Assembly: GCF_030695525.1 (NCBI RefSeq)
Contig: NZ_JAUYSS010000015.1
Span: 1 to 62,347 of the forward strand
Length of the DNA: 62,347 nt
Source of the DNA: Daejeonella sp.
GTDB taxonomy: Bacteria > Bacteroidota > Bacteroidia > Sphingobacteriales > Sphingobacteriaceae
Direction of reading: 5' to 3'
The position numbers and the translations under genes are program-made. Under the pieces are notes generated by a model. The model was not told the origin of the DNA and did no database searches. It saw only the letters and a list, made by a program, of their open reading frames with translations. Below, one piece after another: positions 1-7,065 of the stretch (the stretch's first letter is position 1; each line of letters begins with the position of its first letter).

Positions 1-53
1 ATACCGCACACAGAATAGAACTTATGGGTGAAAGTCTAAGAAAAAAAAGGTAA
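1..53 (+). CDS. istB: IS21-family helper ATPase IstB, C-terminal end only
   Basis: The window opens inside a reading frame whose last 16 codons (from base 3) read TAHRIELMGESLRKKR and then stop. IstB-type ATPases of IS21 elements characteristically end with an AHRIEL-x-GES-x-RKKR tail, so this is taken as the 3' end of istB. IstB is the AAA+ helper that works with the IstA transposase. The rest of the gene lies outside the window, so it cannot be said whether the element is intact. The match is from recognition of the family tail; no alignment was run. Confidence 0.72.
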   Translation, partial: TAHRIELMGESLRKKR

Positions 54-141
54 AATTGTCAGGCCTTCAGATCATAAGGCCAAAGTCATATTAAAGGGGG
101 TCAGTATCCCCGGTACGGGGTCAGCATCTCCGGAATCTCCA
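54..141. mobile_element. Probable right end of an IS21-family element
   Basis: Immediately downstream of the istB tail are two near-identical 17-base direct repeats, GGGGTCAGTATCCCCGG at 97-113 and GGGGTCAGCATCTCCGG at 117-133, with a 20-base period. Short multiple repeats inside the termini are typical of IS21 elements, where they bind transposase. IS21 ends usually finish in CA; a CA lies at 140-141, which is proposed as the boundary. The exact edge and any target duplication cannot be set without the left end. Confidence 0.55.
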
Positions 142-450
142 CTGCGGGTGGCTAATTGCTTACCGATATGTGAAAATATGATGTGCATGACGAAAGTTTG
201 TTTTACAAAAAAAAAGGAATTACTATAATTCATTGTCATCACCAAAGTACTTTGCCTTTATTGCTGACACTACCATTAGATGATGCAGGTTTAGATTGGC
301 TTTTATTGGGGCAGAAGATGTAATAGGCCTAATATCGCGAACAGTAATATATTAGGCTTGTTATTAAATTAACATTTAAGGGCAAGAAATTTTTCGGGCA
401 TAAAAAAAGTCCCGGATTAAATCAGGGGCTGATATTTTAGCTAAAGCTAA
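142..450. other. Gene-free stretch between IS21 end and STAS-like gene
   Basis: No convincing gene is present. An inverted repeat, GCCTAATAT at about 328 with ATATTAGGC at about 348, could form a hairpin. A short open frame at about 231-323 ends without recognisable homology and may be a gene remnant cut by the insertion element; this is a guess. Confidence 0.4.
402..432 (-). terminator. Rho-independent terminator of the STAS-like gene
   Basis: Read on the minus strand, a GC-containing hairpin (AGCCCCTGATT / AATCCGGGACT, imperfect) is followed directly by seven T residues. It lies about 20 bases beyond the stop codon of the 451-804 gene, where a terminator for the two-gene operon is expected. 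Confidence 0.6.
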
Positions 451-804
451 TTACCATGCAAACGAATAATCGCTTAGCATATCTAAATTATTAAATGAAA
501 GCACCTGGTAAGATTTTTTAACCGGCTTTCTTTTATTTTGAGTTTGAGACACTGCCTTGAGCATCTCAATAATGCCTAAATCGGCATTCTTTATTACTAT
601 ATCCACCGAATCACCTGCCATAATATCTTTGTGGAACTGATCCGCAAAAGATCTTGACATAAATATGATGTCTTTGAAATCTACATCCACTCTGGTATTA
701 TCAGCTAATTGTTCTCTGATGAGTTGAGCGAGTTGAGTTGCACCCTCTCTGGTGTCAAGTGTAGATGGAAAAATAGTGTTTACTCTTATTTCTGATGTAA
801 TCAT
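451..804 (-). CDS. STAS-like domain (DUF4325) protein
   Basis: A 117-residue protein whose core has the alternating pattern of the STAS-like DUF4325 fold: a hydrophobic strand VDVDFKDIIFMSRSFADQF, then a helix, then VDIVIKNADLGIIEML. The SRSFADQF segment sits where STAS-like proteins carry the Ser/Thr-centred switch loop. The start is set at ATG 804 because a GGGAGATGTT ribosome-binding site lies just before it; the frame also opens further upstream, but that part has no protein-like character. It follows the ATPase gene after 52 bases on the same strand, so the two are probably co-transcribed and act as a partner pair, as anti-sigma-like kinases and STAS antagonists do. The output target is unknown. 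Confidence 0.75.
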   Translation of the reverse strand: MITSEIRVNTIFPSTLDTREGATQLAQLIREQLADNTRVDVDFKDIIFMSRSFADQFHKDIMAGDSVDIVIKNADLGIIEMLKAVSQTQNKRKPVKKSYQVLSFNNLDMLSDYSFAW

Positions 805-856
805 AACATCTCCCTTCTTAAATGCAAAGGTAATAAATATAAATATCTTTTGACAA

Positions 857-1783
857 TTAGCTAATGTAATCGTAAGGATTAAATCCTGGTTTTGAAACAA
901 CCGGGATTCTCAAACATAAATACACTCCCTGCCAGTTAATTGTTTCAGAAAGGTCAACTACTTCATTTCTTTCTGAGGTATGAATATTAATAACGTTGCC
1001 AGACCACAAAAAGTACTTCCCGTTTAGCCCTTTTGTAAGCATATCCTTTGAAGTACTTATTCCAAACCCCCTGTCAACATTCCCACTCTTGGTAGATTTA
1101 CCAGCCAGGGCAGCCTCCATTGCATCTTTGTTACTAAGAATCATCTGATATCTTTCTAAACTTTGATAAGATTCTAAAAGTGTTCGTCCTATATCCGCAA
1201 TAACGATATCAATGTATCCTTTTGACTGATAAAATTGTGCCAGAAGATAGCCTTTATCATCGTGAGCATGATGTAATACATTATTGACGGCCTCATCAAT
1301 TAAGTACATTAATGCGGTTGTCATATGTGACTTTAAACCACAAATTTCCATCAGTAATTGATTAATAGCACTAAGAAAATGATCACGAACCTGGGTTATC
1401 TCATAGCCATCGCCTGTTGGAAAATTTATTATTGGCAGATAAGTTTTTGCTCTAAAAGCAGCTAAATACTCAGGAAATCGACCCTGGGGTAAAATACCGG
1501 GATCAATTCCCTTTGGGAAATTTATATGCTTCATATACTCTTTCGTAAGTTGTCGGGAAAAATTATGCTGTAACTCAACTGCCCTTCCAATTCGTTCATT
1601 TTGTTTAATGATCAAGGGTATTGCCATCGAAAAAAATGGATGGGTAAAACGGGCATTATCGTAATTCAGGATAATTGGTTCATCTGAAGATATACTGTTT
1701 ATATCGTTTACGAGATTGAAAACCTTTTGTATTGGGTCTCCAAAATTATCTGAAAAACTATTAGGCAAGTACAGAACTGACAT
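857..1783 (-). CDS. Histidine-kinase-like ATPase (HATPase_c) signalling protein
   Basis: A 308-residue soluble protein with a GHKL-type ATP-binding region in its second half: N box DEAVNNVLHHA at about residues 163-173, a DIG motif at 197-199 (G1-like) and RGFGIS at 238-243 (lid/G2-like). No phospho-accepting His domain, transmembrane helix or receiver is visible. It therefore resembles stand-alone anti-sigma-factor-type ATPases more than a sensor kinase. The first 120 residues are not recognised and may sense a ligand or bind a partner. It is the first gene of a two-gene unit with the STAS-like protein, which suggests a partner-switching module. No sigma factor is nearby, so the downstream target cannot be named. 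Confidence 0.72.
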   Translation of the reverse strand: MSVLYLPNSFSDNFGDPIQKVFNLVNDINSISSDEPIILNYDNARFTHPFFSMAIPLIIKQNERIGRAVELQHNFSRQLTKEYMKHINFPKGIDPGILPQGRFPEYLAAFRAKTYLPIINFPTGDGYEITQVRDHFLSAINQLLMEICGLKSHMTTALMYLIDEAVNNVLHHAHDDKGYLLAQFYQSKGYIDIVIADIGRTLLESYQSLERYQMILSNKDAMEAALAGKSTKSGNVDRGFGISTSKDMLTKGLNGKYFLWSGNVINIHTSERNEVVDLSETINWQGVYLCLRIPVVSKPGFNPYDYIS

Positions 1784-2017
1784 TTATAAATTATGATTTG
1801 ACAAATCAATTTTTTTAAGTTTATATCTCTGTATCCAAAGAACTTACTCAGCTAAGATAATAAAAGGGTTTCTCTCGTAGAACGATTCTCACGATGATTT
1901 CCTGGCACAAAAGTATAGCAGTTCCAAATTACCAGAACCAGATTCCAACCCCCCTTCTTCAAATTAATCCCCCCATTAACAAATACTTTATGCAAATTTG
2001 AATCAAAATCAATTCTT

Positions 2018-2797
2018 ATGAAACAGGGCCTTTTAATAGATATGGACGGAGTAATTTACAGTGGTGAATTACTAATAGAAGGAGCCGACAAATTTATAAA
2101 TAATTTAATAAAGAACGATATCCCGTTTACATTTATGACCAATAACAGCCAGCGTACCAGGCTTGAGGTTGTACGTAAGCTAAAACATCTAGGAATTGAT
2201 GTAACTGTAGATCATGTTTATACCAGTGCAATGGCGACCGGTAAATTCCTTGGTGATCAGGGTTCCCATGGAACAGCCTATGTATTGGGCGAAGGAGGAC
2301 TACTGGCAAGTTTACATGAAAACGGAATTACCCTGGTAAACACTGATCCGGAATTTGTGGTATTGGGTGAAGGCCGGAATTTTACATTAGAAATGGTCCA
2401 GCGTGCCGTAGATATGATTCTGGCAGGTGCTAAATTTATTACGACTAACCGCGATCCTTCACCCAAAAAACCGGGATGGAATAATTTGGGCATCGCAGCT
2501 ACCACAGCAATGATTGAAGAGGCAACGGGCAGGAAAGCTTTCGTTACCGGAAAACCGAGTCCGGTGATGATGCGATCAGCCCGAAAATATTTAGGCCTGG
2601 AAACCGGTGGCACAACGGTGATAGGTGATACCATGGAAACCGATATACAGGGAGGTGTTCAAATGGGATACAAAACAATTCTGGTGCTCTCAGGTATCGC
2701 CCAAAAGGAGGATTTATCCAACTATGCCTTCAAACCTGATTTAATAAGCAGTTCTATTGATAAGATTGAGCTGCCATTGAGGTGGTGGGAAGGGTGA
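2018..2797 (+). CDS. HAD-IIA family sugar-phosphatase (NagD-like)
   Basis: A 259-residue cytoplasmic HAD hydrolase. Motif I is DMDGVIY with the nucleophile Asp8 and acid/base Asp10; motif II is in FMTNNSQRT near residue 45; the Lys of motif III lies in GKPSPVMMRSARKYLGL; motif IV is GDTMETDI. The C2-type cap between motifs II and III and the overall length match the NagD/pNPPase (HAD-IIA) subfamily, which dephosphorylates small sugar or nucleotide phosphates. The natural substrate cannot be read from the sequence. The gene stands alone. A heptanucleotide repeat array overlaps its last codons and stop codon. Confidence 0.88.
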   Translation: MKQGLLIDMDGVIYSGELLIEGADKFINNLIKNDIPFTFMTNNSQRTRLEVVRKLKHLGIDVTVDHVYTSAMATGKFLGDQGSHGTAYVLGEGGLLASLHENGITLVNTDPEFVVLGEGRNFTLEMVQRAVDMILAGAKFITTNRDPSPKKPGWNNLGIAATTAMIEEATGRKAFVTGKPSPVMMRSARKYLGLETGGTTVIGDTMETDIQGGVQMGYKTILVLSGIAQKEDLSNYAFKPDLISSSIDKIELPLRWWEG

Positions 2798-2856
2798 GGT
2801 AGAAGTATGAGGTAAGAGGTATGAAGTATGAGGTGTTAGGTATCAGGTATGAGAAG
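2778..2856. repeat. Degenerate heptanucleotide array (GAGGTAT type)
   Basis: The sequence divides cleanly into 7-base units such as GAGGTAG, AAGTATG, AGGTAAG, AGGTATG, AAGTATG, AGGTGTT, AGGTATC and AGGTATG. The period appears to start inside the last HAD codons (GAGGTGGTGGGAAGGGTGA), so the stop codon lies within the array. The array is about eleven units long. Confidence 0.75.
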
Positions 2857-3027
2857 GCGTGTTTTCTGCCAAAATCAATTAAACCGGCTTCATAAATTGA
2901 TTTGCCCTTTTAGAAATCGGGAATTTTCTTTCTCCAATTAAAATTATAAAGTCTTTTTACCAGATGCTGATTCGCCCGTCAATTTATTTTTCGACAGCAG
3001 ATATCCACCGGGTTTATACCTCAGGCA

Positions 3028-3255
3028 TTAAATCGTATTCTCCATAGTTCTGAAGGATTCAGCGAAAGCTTCCCTTTGTTCCTGCAAATTCTTATAACGC
3101 TCCCTGGAAGATTCCATATTGAGATAAGTCTGGCTTGTAAGCTGATGCAGCTGAGCACGCACAATTCTGAGAAAGGCTAGTTCTCCTGCCTGATTGATAT
3201 AATGGTAATTCTGCCTAAAATAATCTATAGCCGAACTCAGTGCCGCGGGCATCAT
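3028..3255 (-). CDS. Small hypothetical protein, possibly coiled-coil
   Basis: A 75-residue open frame, rich in Glu, Gln and Arg, whose second half (from about residue 45, SRERYKNLQEQREAFAESF) has helical, coiled-coil-like character. Two Met codons begin the frame (MMPAAL) and there is no clear ribosome-binding site, which is normal for this group of bacteria. No family was recognised. The amino-acid composition looks protein-like and the frame overlaps no other gene, but the case for a real gene is only moderate. Confidence 0.4.
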   Translation of the reverse strand: MMPAALSSAIDYFRQNYHYINQAGELAFLRIVRAQLHQLTSQTYLNMESSRERYKNLQEQREAFAESFRTMENTI

Positions 3256-3490
3256 TAATTTTTTTGTGGCCTTAACAGAGATATCTTAAAACTGCACATT
3301 AAGAACCAGATGTTCCATAAAGTCCCCTCCCGGATCACTGGCCTCAATAACTATCACATTTACTATCTAAACTGCAGCTCATTAAAATAAATTATTAAAT
3401 TAAATATATAAAGTCTATGGATTTAGTAGAATTTAATTATCATTGCACTTTGAATTCAAAATAATAACCAAAGCTTTTACAAAAAGTGAA

Positions 3491-3577
3491 ATGAAAAAAA
3501 CAGTAATCATTAACCGAATTGCCCATTCAATCTTTCCTTCCTTATCAAACATCCAGGTGAACCGATGTTGCTGCTGA
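3491..3577 (+). CDS. Putative cysteine-rich leader peptide upstream of TonB receptor
   Basis: A 28-codon frame begins MKKTVIINRIAHS and ends VNRCCC followed at once by TGA; the last three codons are TGT TGC TGC. It lies 60 bases before the ATG of the TonB-dependent receptor gene on the same strand. Terminal Cys runs in short upstream ORFs are a hallmark of regulatory leader peptides: cysteine-responsive attenuators in actinobacteria, and the copper-responsive upstream ORF CruR before a Bordetella TonB receptor. The sequence shows only the ORF, its Cys run and its position. A regulatory role, and a sulfur or metal signal, is inference. Confidence 0.5.
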   Translation: MKKTVIINRIAHSIFPSLSNIQVNRCCC

Positions 3578-3637
3578 TAAAAACATCTCCACTATTCTCT
3601 ATTTAACCCTTTATCAAATCCTATAAATTATCATAAA

Positions 3638-3756
3638 ATGAAACATTTTTCGTATAAATTAAATTTTTTTTTTTAACAATTTTTCTGATTCAAAGCCTAT
3701 CTACATATGCCCAGCATGTAGTTGTAGGTTTAGTAAAAGACACTCAAGGCCAGCCT
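3638..3756 (+). pseudogene. Out-of-frame signal-peptide segment of the TonB receptor gene (T11 tract)
   Basis: An ATG at 3638 starts MKHFSYKLNFFF and runs into an 11-T tract (3664-3674) that ends in TAA in this frame. Directly after the tract, the receptor's own frame reads LTIFLIQSLSTYAQ followed by the carboxypeptidase-regulatory-like strand VVVGLVKDTQGQPLAGA. Adding one T (or losing two) would join the two into a normal signal peptide with an A-Q cleavage site. As it stands the receptor lacks a canonical start with a signal sequence. A sequencing error, phase variation by slippage, or slippery decoding are all possible. Confidence 0.7.
3664..3674. repeat. Poly-T homopolymer (11 T) at the frameshift
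   Basis: A run of eleven T residues falls inside the predicted hydrophobic core of the receptor's signal peptide. It lies exactly where the start codon's frame and the mature protein's frame diverge. Tracts of this length are prone to slippage in replication and transcription, and to base-calling errors. Confidence 0.9.
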
Positions 3757-6207
3757 TTGGCTGGAGCAACTATAGCAATTAGAGGAACCAGCATTTTGAC
3801 TAAAGCAGATTCTATTGGTCAGTTCAGGCTGAGTGTAAACCAGGAGCCACCATTTTTTATCAGAGCTTCTTTCGTTGGTTTTAAGCCACAAGATTTTCAG
3901 ATTTTGAAATTTGAAAGCACACCACTGCAGCTAACTCTTGTAGATGATGCGCTTCTGGAAGAAATAGTAGTTACTTCCAGACGCCGTTCAGAGGTTTTGC
4001 AGGATGTCCCAATTCCGATTTCGGTAGTAGGCAGGGCCCAGATTGAAGAATCGGGTTCATTCAACGTAGGCAGAGTAAAAGAACTAATTCCGTCCGTTCA
4101 GATGTATACTTCCAATCCAAGAAATACAGGAGTGAACATTCGGGGGATTGGTTCACCCTTTGGTCTTACAAATGATGGCCTCGACCCTGGTGTGGGGTAT
4201 TATGTTGACGGGGTATATTATGCACGTCCGGCAGCAGCCACCCTTGATTTTATAGATATTGATCGTATCGAAGTATTACGCGGTCCTCAAGGAACTTTAT
4301 TCGGCAAGAATACCAGTGCTGGTGCCTTTAATATCGTGACCCGTAAACCTAGCTTTACCCCAGATTATAGCTTTGAAACCAGCTTCGGAAATTATGGATT
4401 TATCCAGGCCAAGGCTTCTGTTACAGGACCTTTAAGTAAGAAACTTGCAGCACGTCTCTCCTTTTCAGGCACTCAGCGTAATGGGGTTATTGAGAACGTA
4501 CGTACAGGTAAATTCACTAATGATATCAACAACCTTGGCTTTCGGGGACAATTGTTGTTTAAACCGAATGACAACACCTTCATCACCCTTGCAGCGGACG
4601 CATCCGATCAGCAGCCCGATGGTTATGCTCAGGTAATTGCCGGAGTAGTGACAACAAAACGTCCGGCTTATCGACAGTTCGATGCAATCATTTCTGATCT
4701 TAATTATACACTTCCAAGCAGGAAGGCATTCGACCGTAAGATTGATCATGATACTCCATGGAATTCCGGCAATGAATTGGGTGGTGTTTCATTAAATGCC
4801 GAGACAAAACTAGGTCCCGGAACACTAACTTCTACTACTGCATGGCGGTATTGGAACTGGGATCCGTCAAATGACAGGGATTTTACCGGATTGCAGGCAT
4901 TGGCAAAATCTCAAAATCCAGCAGAACATAGTAACTGGTCGCAGGAAGTTCGTTATGCGGGTCAGCTGACTGAAAAACTAAGCGGCGTGGTAGGCCTATT
5001 TTACATAGATCAGGAAGTAAAAATCAATGGAACAGAAGAGTCAGGAACGGCTCAATGGCGTTTTTCCCAAAGCTCAACCAGTGCCTTATGGAGAACACCT
5101 GGACTTTTGGAAGGTTATGGAATCTATACTAATGCTTCTATTAAATCCCAAAGTGCTGCAGCATTTGCAAGTATCGACTGGGAGATTGCAAATGGCTTCC
5201 ATATATTACCGGGGATTCGTTTTAATTACGACAATAAAGATGTAGACTACAAACGGGTTGCCAGAGGTGGATTACAAACTACGGATGCCGCATTATTAGC
5301 GATTAAAACCGGAGTTTATAGTGATCAGTCATACCTTGCCAGCGCAGATGAACGGAATTTTACCTATTCACTTACCGCATCATACAGACCAAACAGACGT
5401 CTTAATGCTTTTGCTACTTATTCAACAAGCTTTAAACCGGTTGGGGTTAACGTAGCCGGTCTGCCTACTGTTAATGGGGCAGCCGCAACTGATCTTGCTG
5501 TAATTAAACCGGAAGACACAAAACATTATGAACTTGGCTTAAAAAGCACACCGGCAGACAATTTAACCTTGAATCTAACTTTCCATAATTCAGATATCAA
5601 AGATTACCAGACGAATGTTCAATCACCTCAATTAGGTGTAAACCGTGGCTATATCGCCAATGCCGAGAAAGTGAATGTAAAAGGTGCAGAACTGGACCTC
5701 AGTTTAAAAGCCAGCAATTATTTCTCCTTTTATGGCGCAGCTGCCTATACTGAGGCAACTTATGTTAAGTTCACAAATGCACCACTTCCACTAGAAGAAA
5801 CAGGTTTAACTTTGAATGGAGTTCAGGTCGCATTTAAGGATATTTCAGGAGGCGATCTTCCGGGAATTTCAAAATGGGCAGGATCATTAGGTGGCGAGTA
5901 CGCGACACCTGCAAAGTTTTTTAATAAAGAATCGAAATTCTTTACCGCATTGGATGGGTATTTCCGGTCCTCCTTCTCTTCAAGTCCATCACCTTCTGCA
6001 TTTCTGAATATTGATGGCTATGCACTTATCAATGGGAGAATTGGATATAAAGCCACCAAGGGCTTCTCTGCCTATGTATGGGGACGAAACTTGTTGAATA
6101 AGGACTATTTCGAACAATTGCTGCCTGCTGGTGGTAACGCTGGTCATTATGCAGGTGTACTGGGTGATCCCAGAACCTATGGACTAACGCTAAGATTTGC
6201 ATTATAA
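3757..6207 (+). CDS. TonB-dependent outer-membrane receptor
   Basis: An 816-residue frame from its first ATG; the full protein probably starts at 3638 after correction of the T-tract frameshift. Residues 1-65 finish a carboxypeptidase-regulatory-like (CarboxypepD_reg) domain (MAGATIAIRGTSILT). A linker EEIVVTSRRRSEVLQDVP leads into the plug domain (about 80-195, with VNIRGIGSP and IEVLRGPQGTLFGKNTSAG). The rest is the 22-strand barrel, ending in GLTLRFAL. The plug resembles the large group of receptors without a SusD partner, and none is present here. The ligand is unknown; the Cys-ending leader ORF just upstream hints at a sulfur or metal signal. It is followed by a strong terminator, so it is monocistronic. 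Confidence 0.9.
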   Translation: MAGATIAIRGTSILTKADSIGQFRLSVNQEPPFFIRASFVGFKPQDFQILKFESTPLQLTLVDDALLEEIVVTSRRRSEVLQDVPIPISVVGRAQIEESGSFNVGRVKELIPSVQMYTSNPRNTGVNIRGIGSPFGLTNDGLDPGVGYYVDGVYYARPAAATLDFIDIDRIEVLRGPQGTLFGKNTSAGAFNIVTRKPSFTPDYSFETSFGNYGFIQAKASVTGPLSKKLAARLSFSGTQRNGVIENVRTGKFTNDINNLGFRGQLLFKPNDNTFITLAADASDQQPDGYAQVIAGVVTTKRPAYRQFDAIISDLNYTLPSRKAFDRKIDHDTPWNSGNELGGVSLNAETKLGPGTLTSTTAWRYWNWDPSNDRDFTGLQALAKSQNPAEHSNWSQEVRYAGQLTEKLSGVVGLFYIDQEVKINGTEESGTAQWRFSQSSTSALWRTPGLLEGYGIYTNASIKSQSAAAFASIDWEIANGFHILPGIRFNYDNKDVDYKRVARGGLQTTDAALLAIKTGVYSDQSYLASADERNFTYSLTASYRPNRRLNAFATYSTSFKPVGVNVAGLPTVNGAAATDLAVIKPEDTKHYELGLKSTPADNLTLNLTFHNSDIKDYQTNVQSPQLGVNRGYIANAEKVNVKGAELDLSLKASNYFSFYGAAAYTEATYVKFTNAPLPLEETGLTLNGVQVAFKDISGGDLPGISKWAGSLGGEYATPAKFFNKESKFFTALDGYFRSSFSSSPSPSAFLNIDGYALINGRIGYKATKGFSAYVWGRNLLNKDYFEQLLPAGGNAGHYAGVLGDPRTYGLTLRFAL

Positions 6208-6224
6208 ATACAATTGAATATTTT

Positions 6225-6257
6225 AAAAGCCCCACAATTTGTTTGTGGGGCTTTTTT
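6225..6257 (+). terminator. Rho-independent terminator of the TonB receptor gene
   Basis: A perfect stem, AAAAGCCCCACAA with TTGTGGGGCTTTT, a five-base loop (6238-6242) and a closing T run, 18 bases after the receptor stop codon. The A-rich foot on the left would also allow weaker termination on the minus strand. Confidence 0.9.
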
Positions 6258-6389
6258 ATGGAATATCAATTCATTCTTAACTAATAAGGAAACTAATTCA
6301 GAATGTATAAATCAAGGCCTTTACAATTCAAATCAAGATAAGGCGAGTTTGATATAAAATCTTATTAGTGTCTTGTCATAAATACTTTA

Positions 6390-6786
6390 CCGTATAACTG
6401 AATAGCCCGGTGCTTTAGCTCCGGATATTGATCCGGTTTTCGGGACGGGCTTCAGCCCAAAACCTAAGCGAACAGAACGGAACAAATCCTGGTGCTTCAG
6501 CGCCAAAATGTCAATAAATACGCCTTATCTACTATTCCATAATCCGAATTTTATGGTAAGAGAATATATTAAAAATCAGGAATGGCATCATCAGAAAAAA
6601 TCATTTGAAGAAGAATACAAGGCTTTTATTAAAAAACCGGGGTTCAATCAAATCAGAGGAGCTTAATGTTCTATCAATCGGGCTGAAGCCCAATCTAATT
6701 TTCCTCACCTATTGCTGAATTTTGGGCTGAAGCCCGAAAACGAACAAACTTATTAGCTCCAGCTAAAGCTGGAGCCTATTGAGCGA
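6390..6786. mobile_element. Decayed RAYT/REP element
   Basis: A stretch of REP-like palindromes surrounds a transposase remnant. GGGCTTCAGCCC lies at 6447-6458, GGTGCTTCAGCGCC at 6491-6504, and GGGCTGAAGCCC at 6680-6691 and 6724-6735. A hairpin AGCTCCAGCTAAAGCTGGAGC at about 6753-6773 abuts the end motif CCTATTGAGCGA (6775-6786). The same GGTGCTTCAGCGCC and CCTATTGAGCGA modules recur in the element at 62159-62343. The left boundary, near a degenerate ACTGAATAGC at about 6398, is approximate. Confidence 0.65.
6508..6666 (+). pseudogene. C-terminal remnant of a REP-associated tyrosine transposase
   Basis: A 52-codon frame contains REYIKNQEWHHQKKSFEEEY and then KAFIKK. This matches the tail of Y1 (IS200-like) REP-associated transposases of Bacteroidota, which end with an YIxNQExHHxKxxFxEEY-type helix. 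The HUH and catalytic Tyr motifs are absent, so only the last part of the gene survives, opened by a chance ATG. REP-like palindromes lie on both sides, as expected for this family. Confidence 0.65.
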
Positions 6787-7065
6787 CCGTGCTATCGTAA
6801 TTTCATAATACTTTGACTAACGCATTGAAATACTAAAAAGGCTAAAATAAAATGGCGGTTTACCTGTGACGATAAGAGTGTGAAATTATCGAAACTTTAT
6901 CCGTCAATTAATAAGTGGAACTCAAGAGAACGTTTAAGTTGAATAATTTTCTCTTGCTTTAAAAAGCAAGGTCATTGCCTCTTCGGTCGTCGCAGTTCCA
7001 TGTTCTGCCGTAGTTTTTCCATTAGATTCCAACCGCATTATTTCGACCTGCTTTATATAGTTTAA
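6787..7065. other. Gap with no recognised feature
   Basis: Between the REP element and the end of the tagaturonate reductase gene I see no gene, clear hairpin terminator or repeat. Confidence 0.4.

Noticed and set aside
2278-2634. Open frame on the minus strand opposite the HAD phosphatase gene
   Set aside because: It lies wholly within the strong HAD gene and reads as its antisense shadow, without a recognisable domain.
3664-3674. Poly-T tract as a transcription terminator after the leader peptide
   Set aside because: No stable GC hairpin precedes it; AT-rich sequence only, and the tract lies within the receptor's own signal-peptide coding region.
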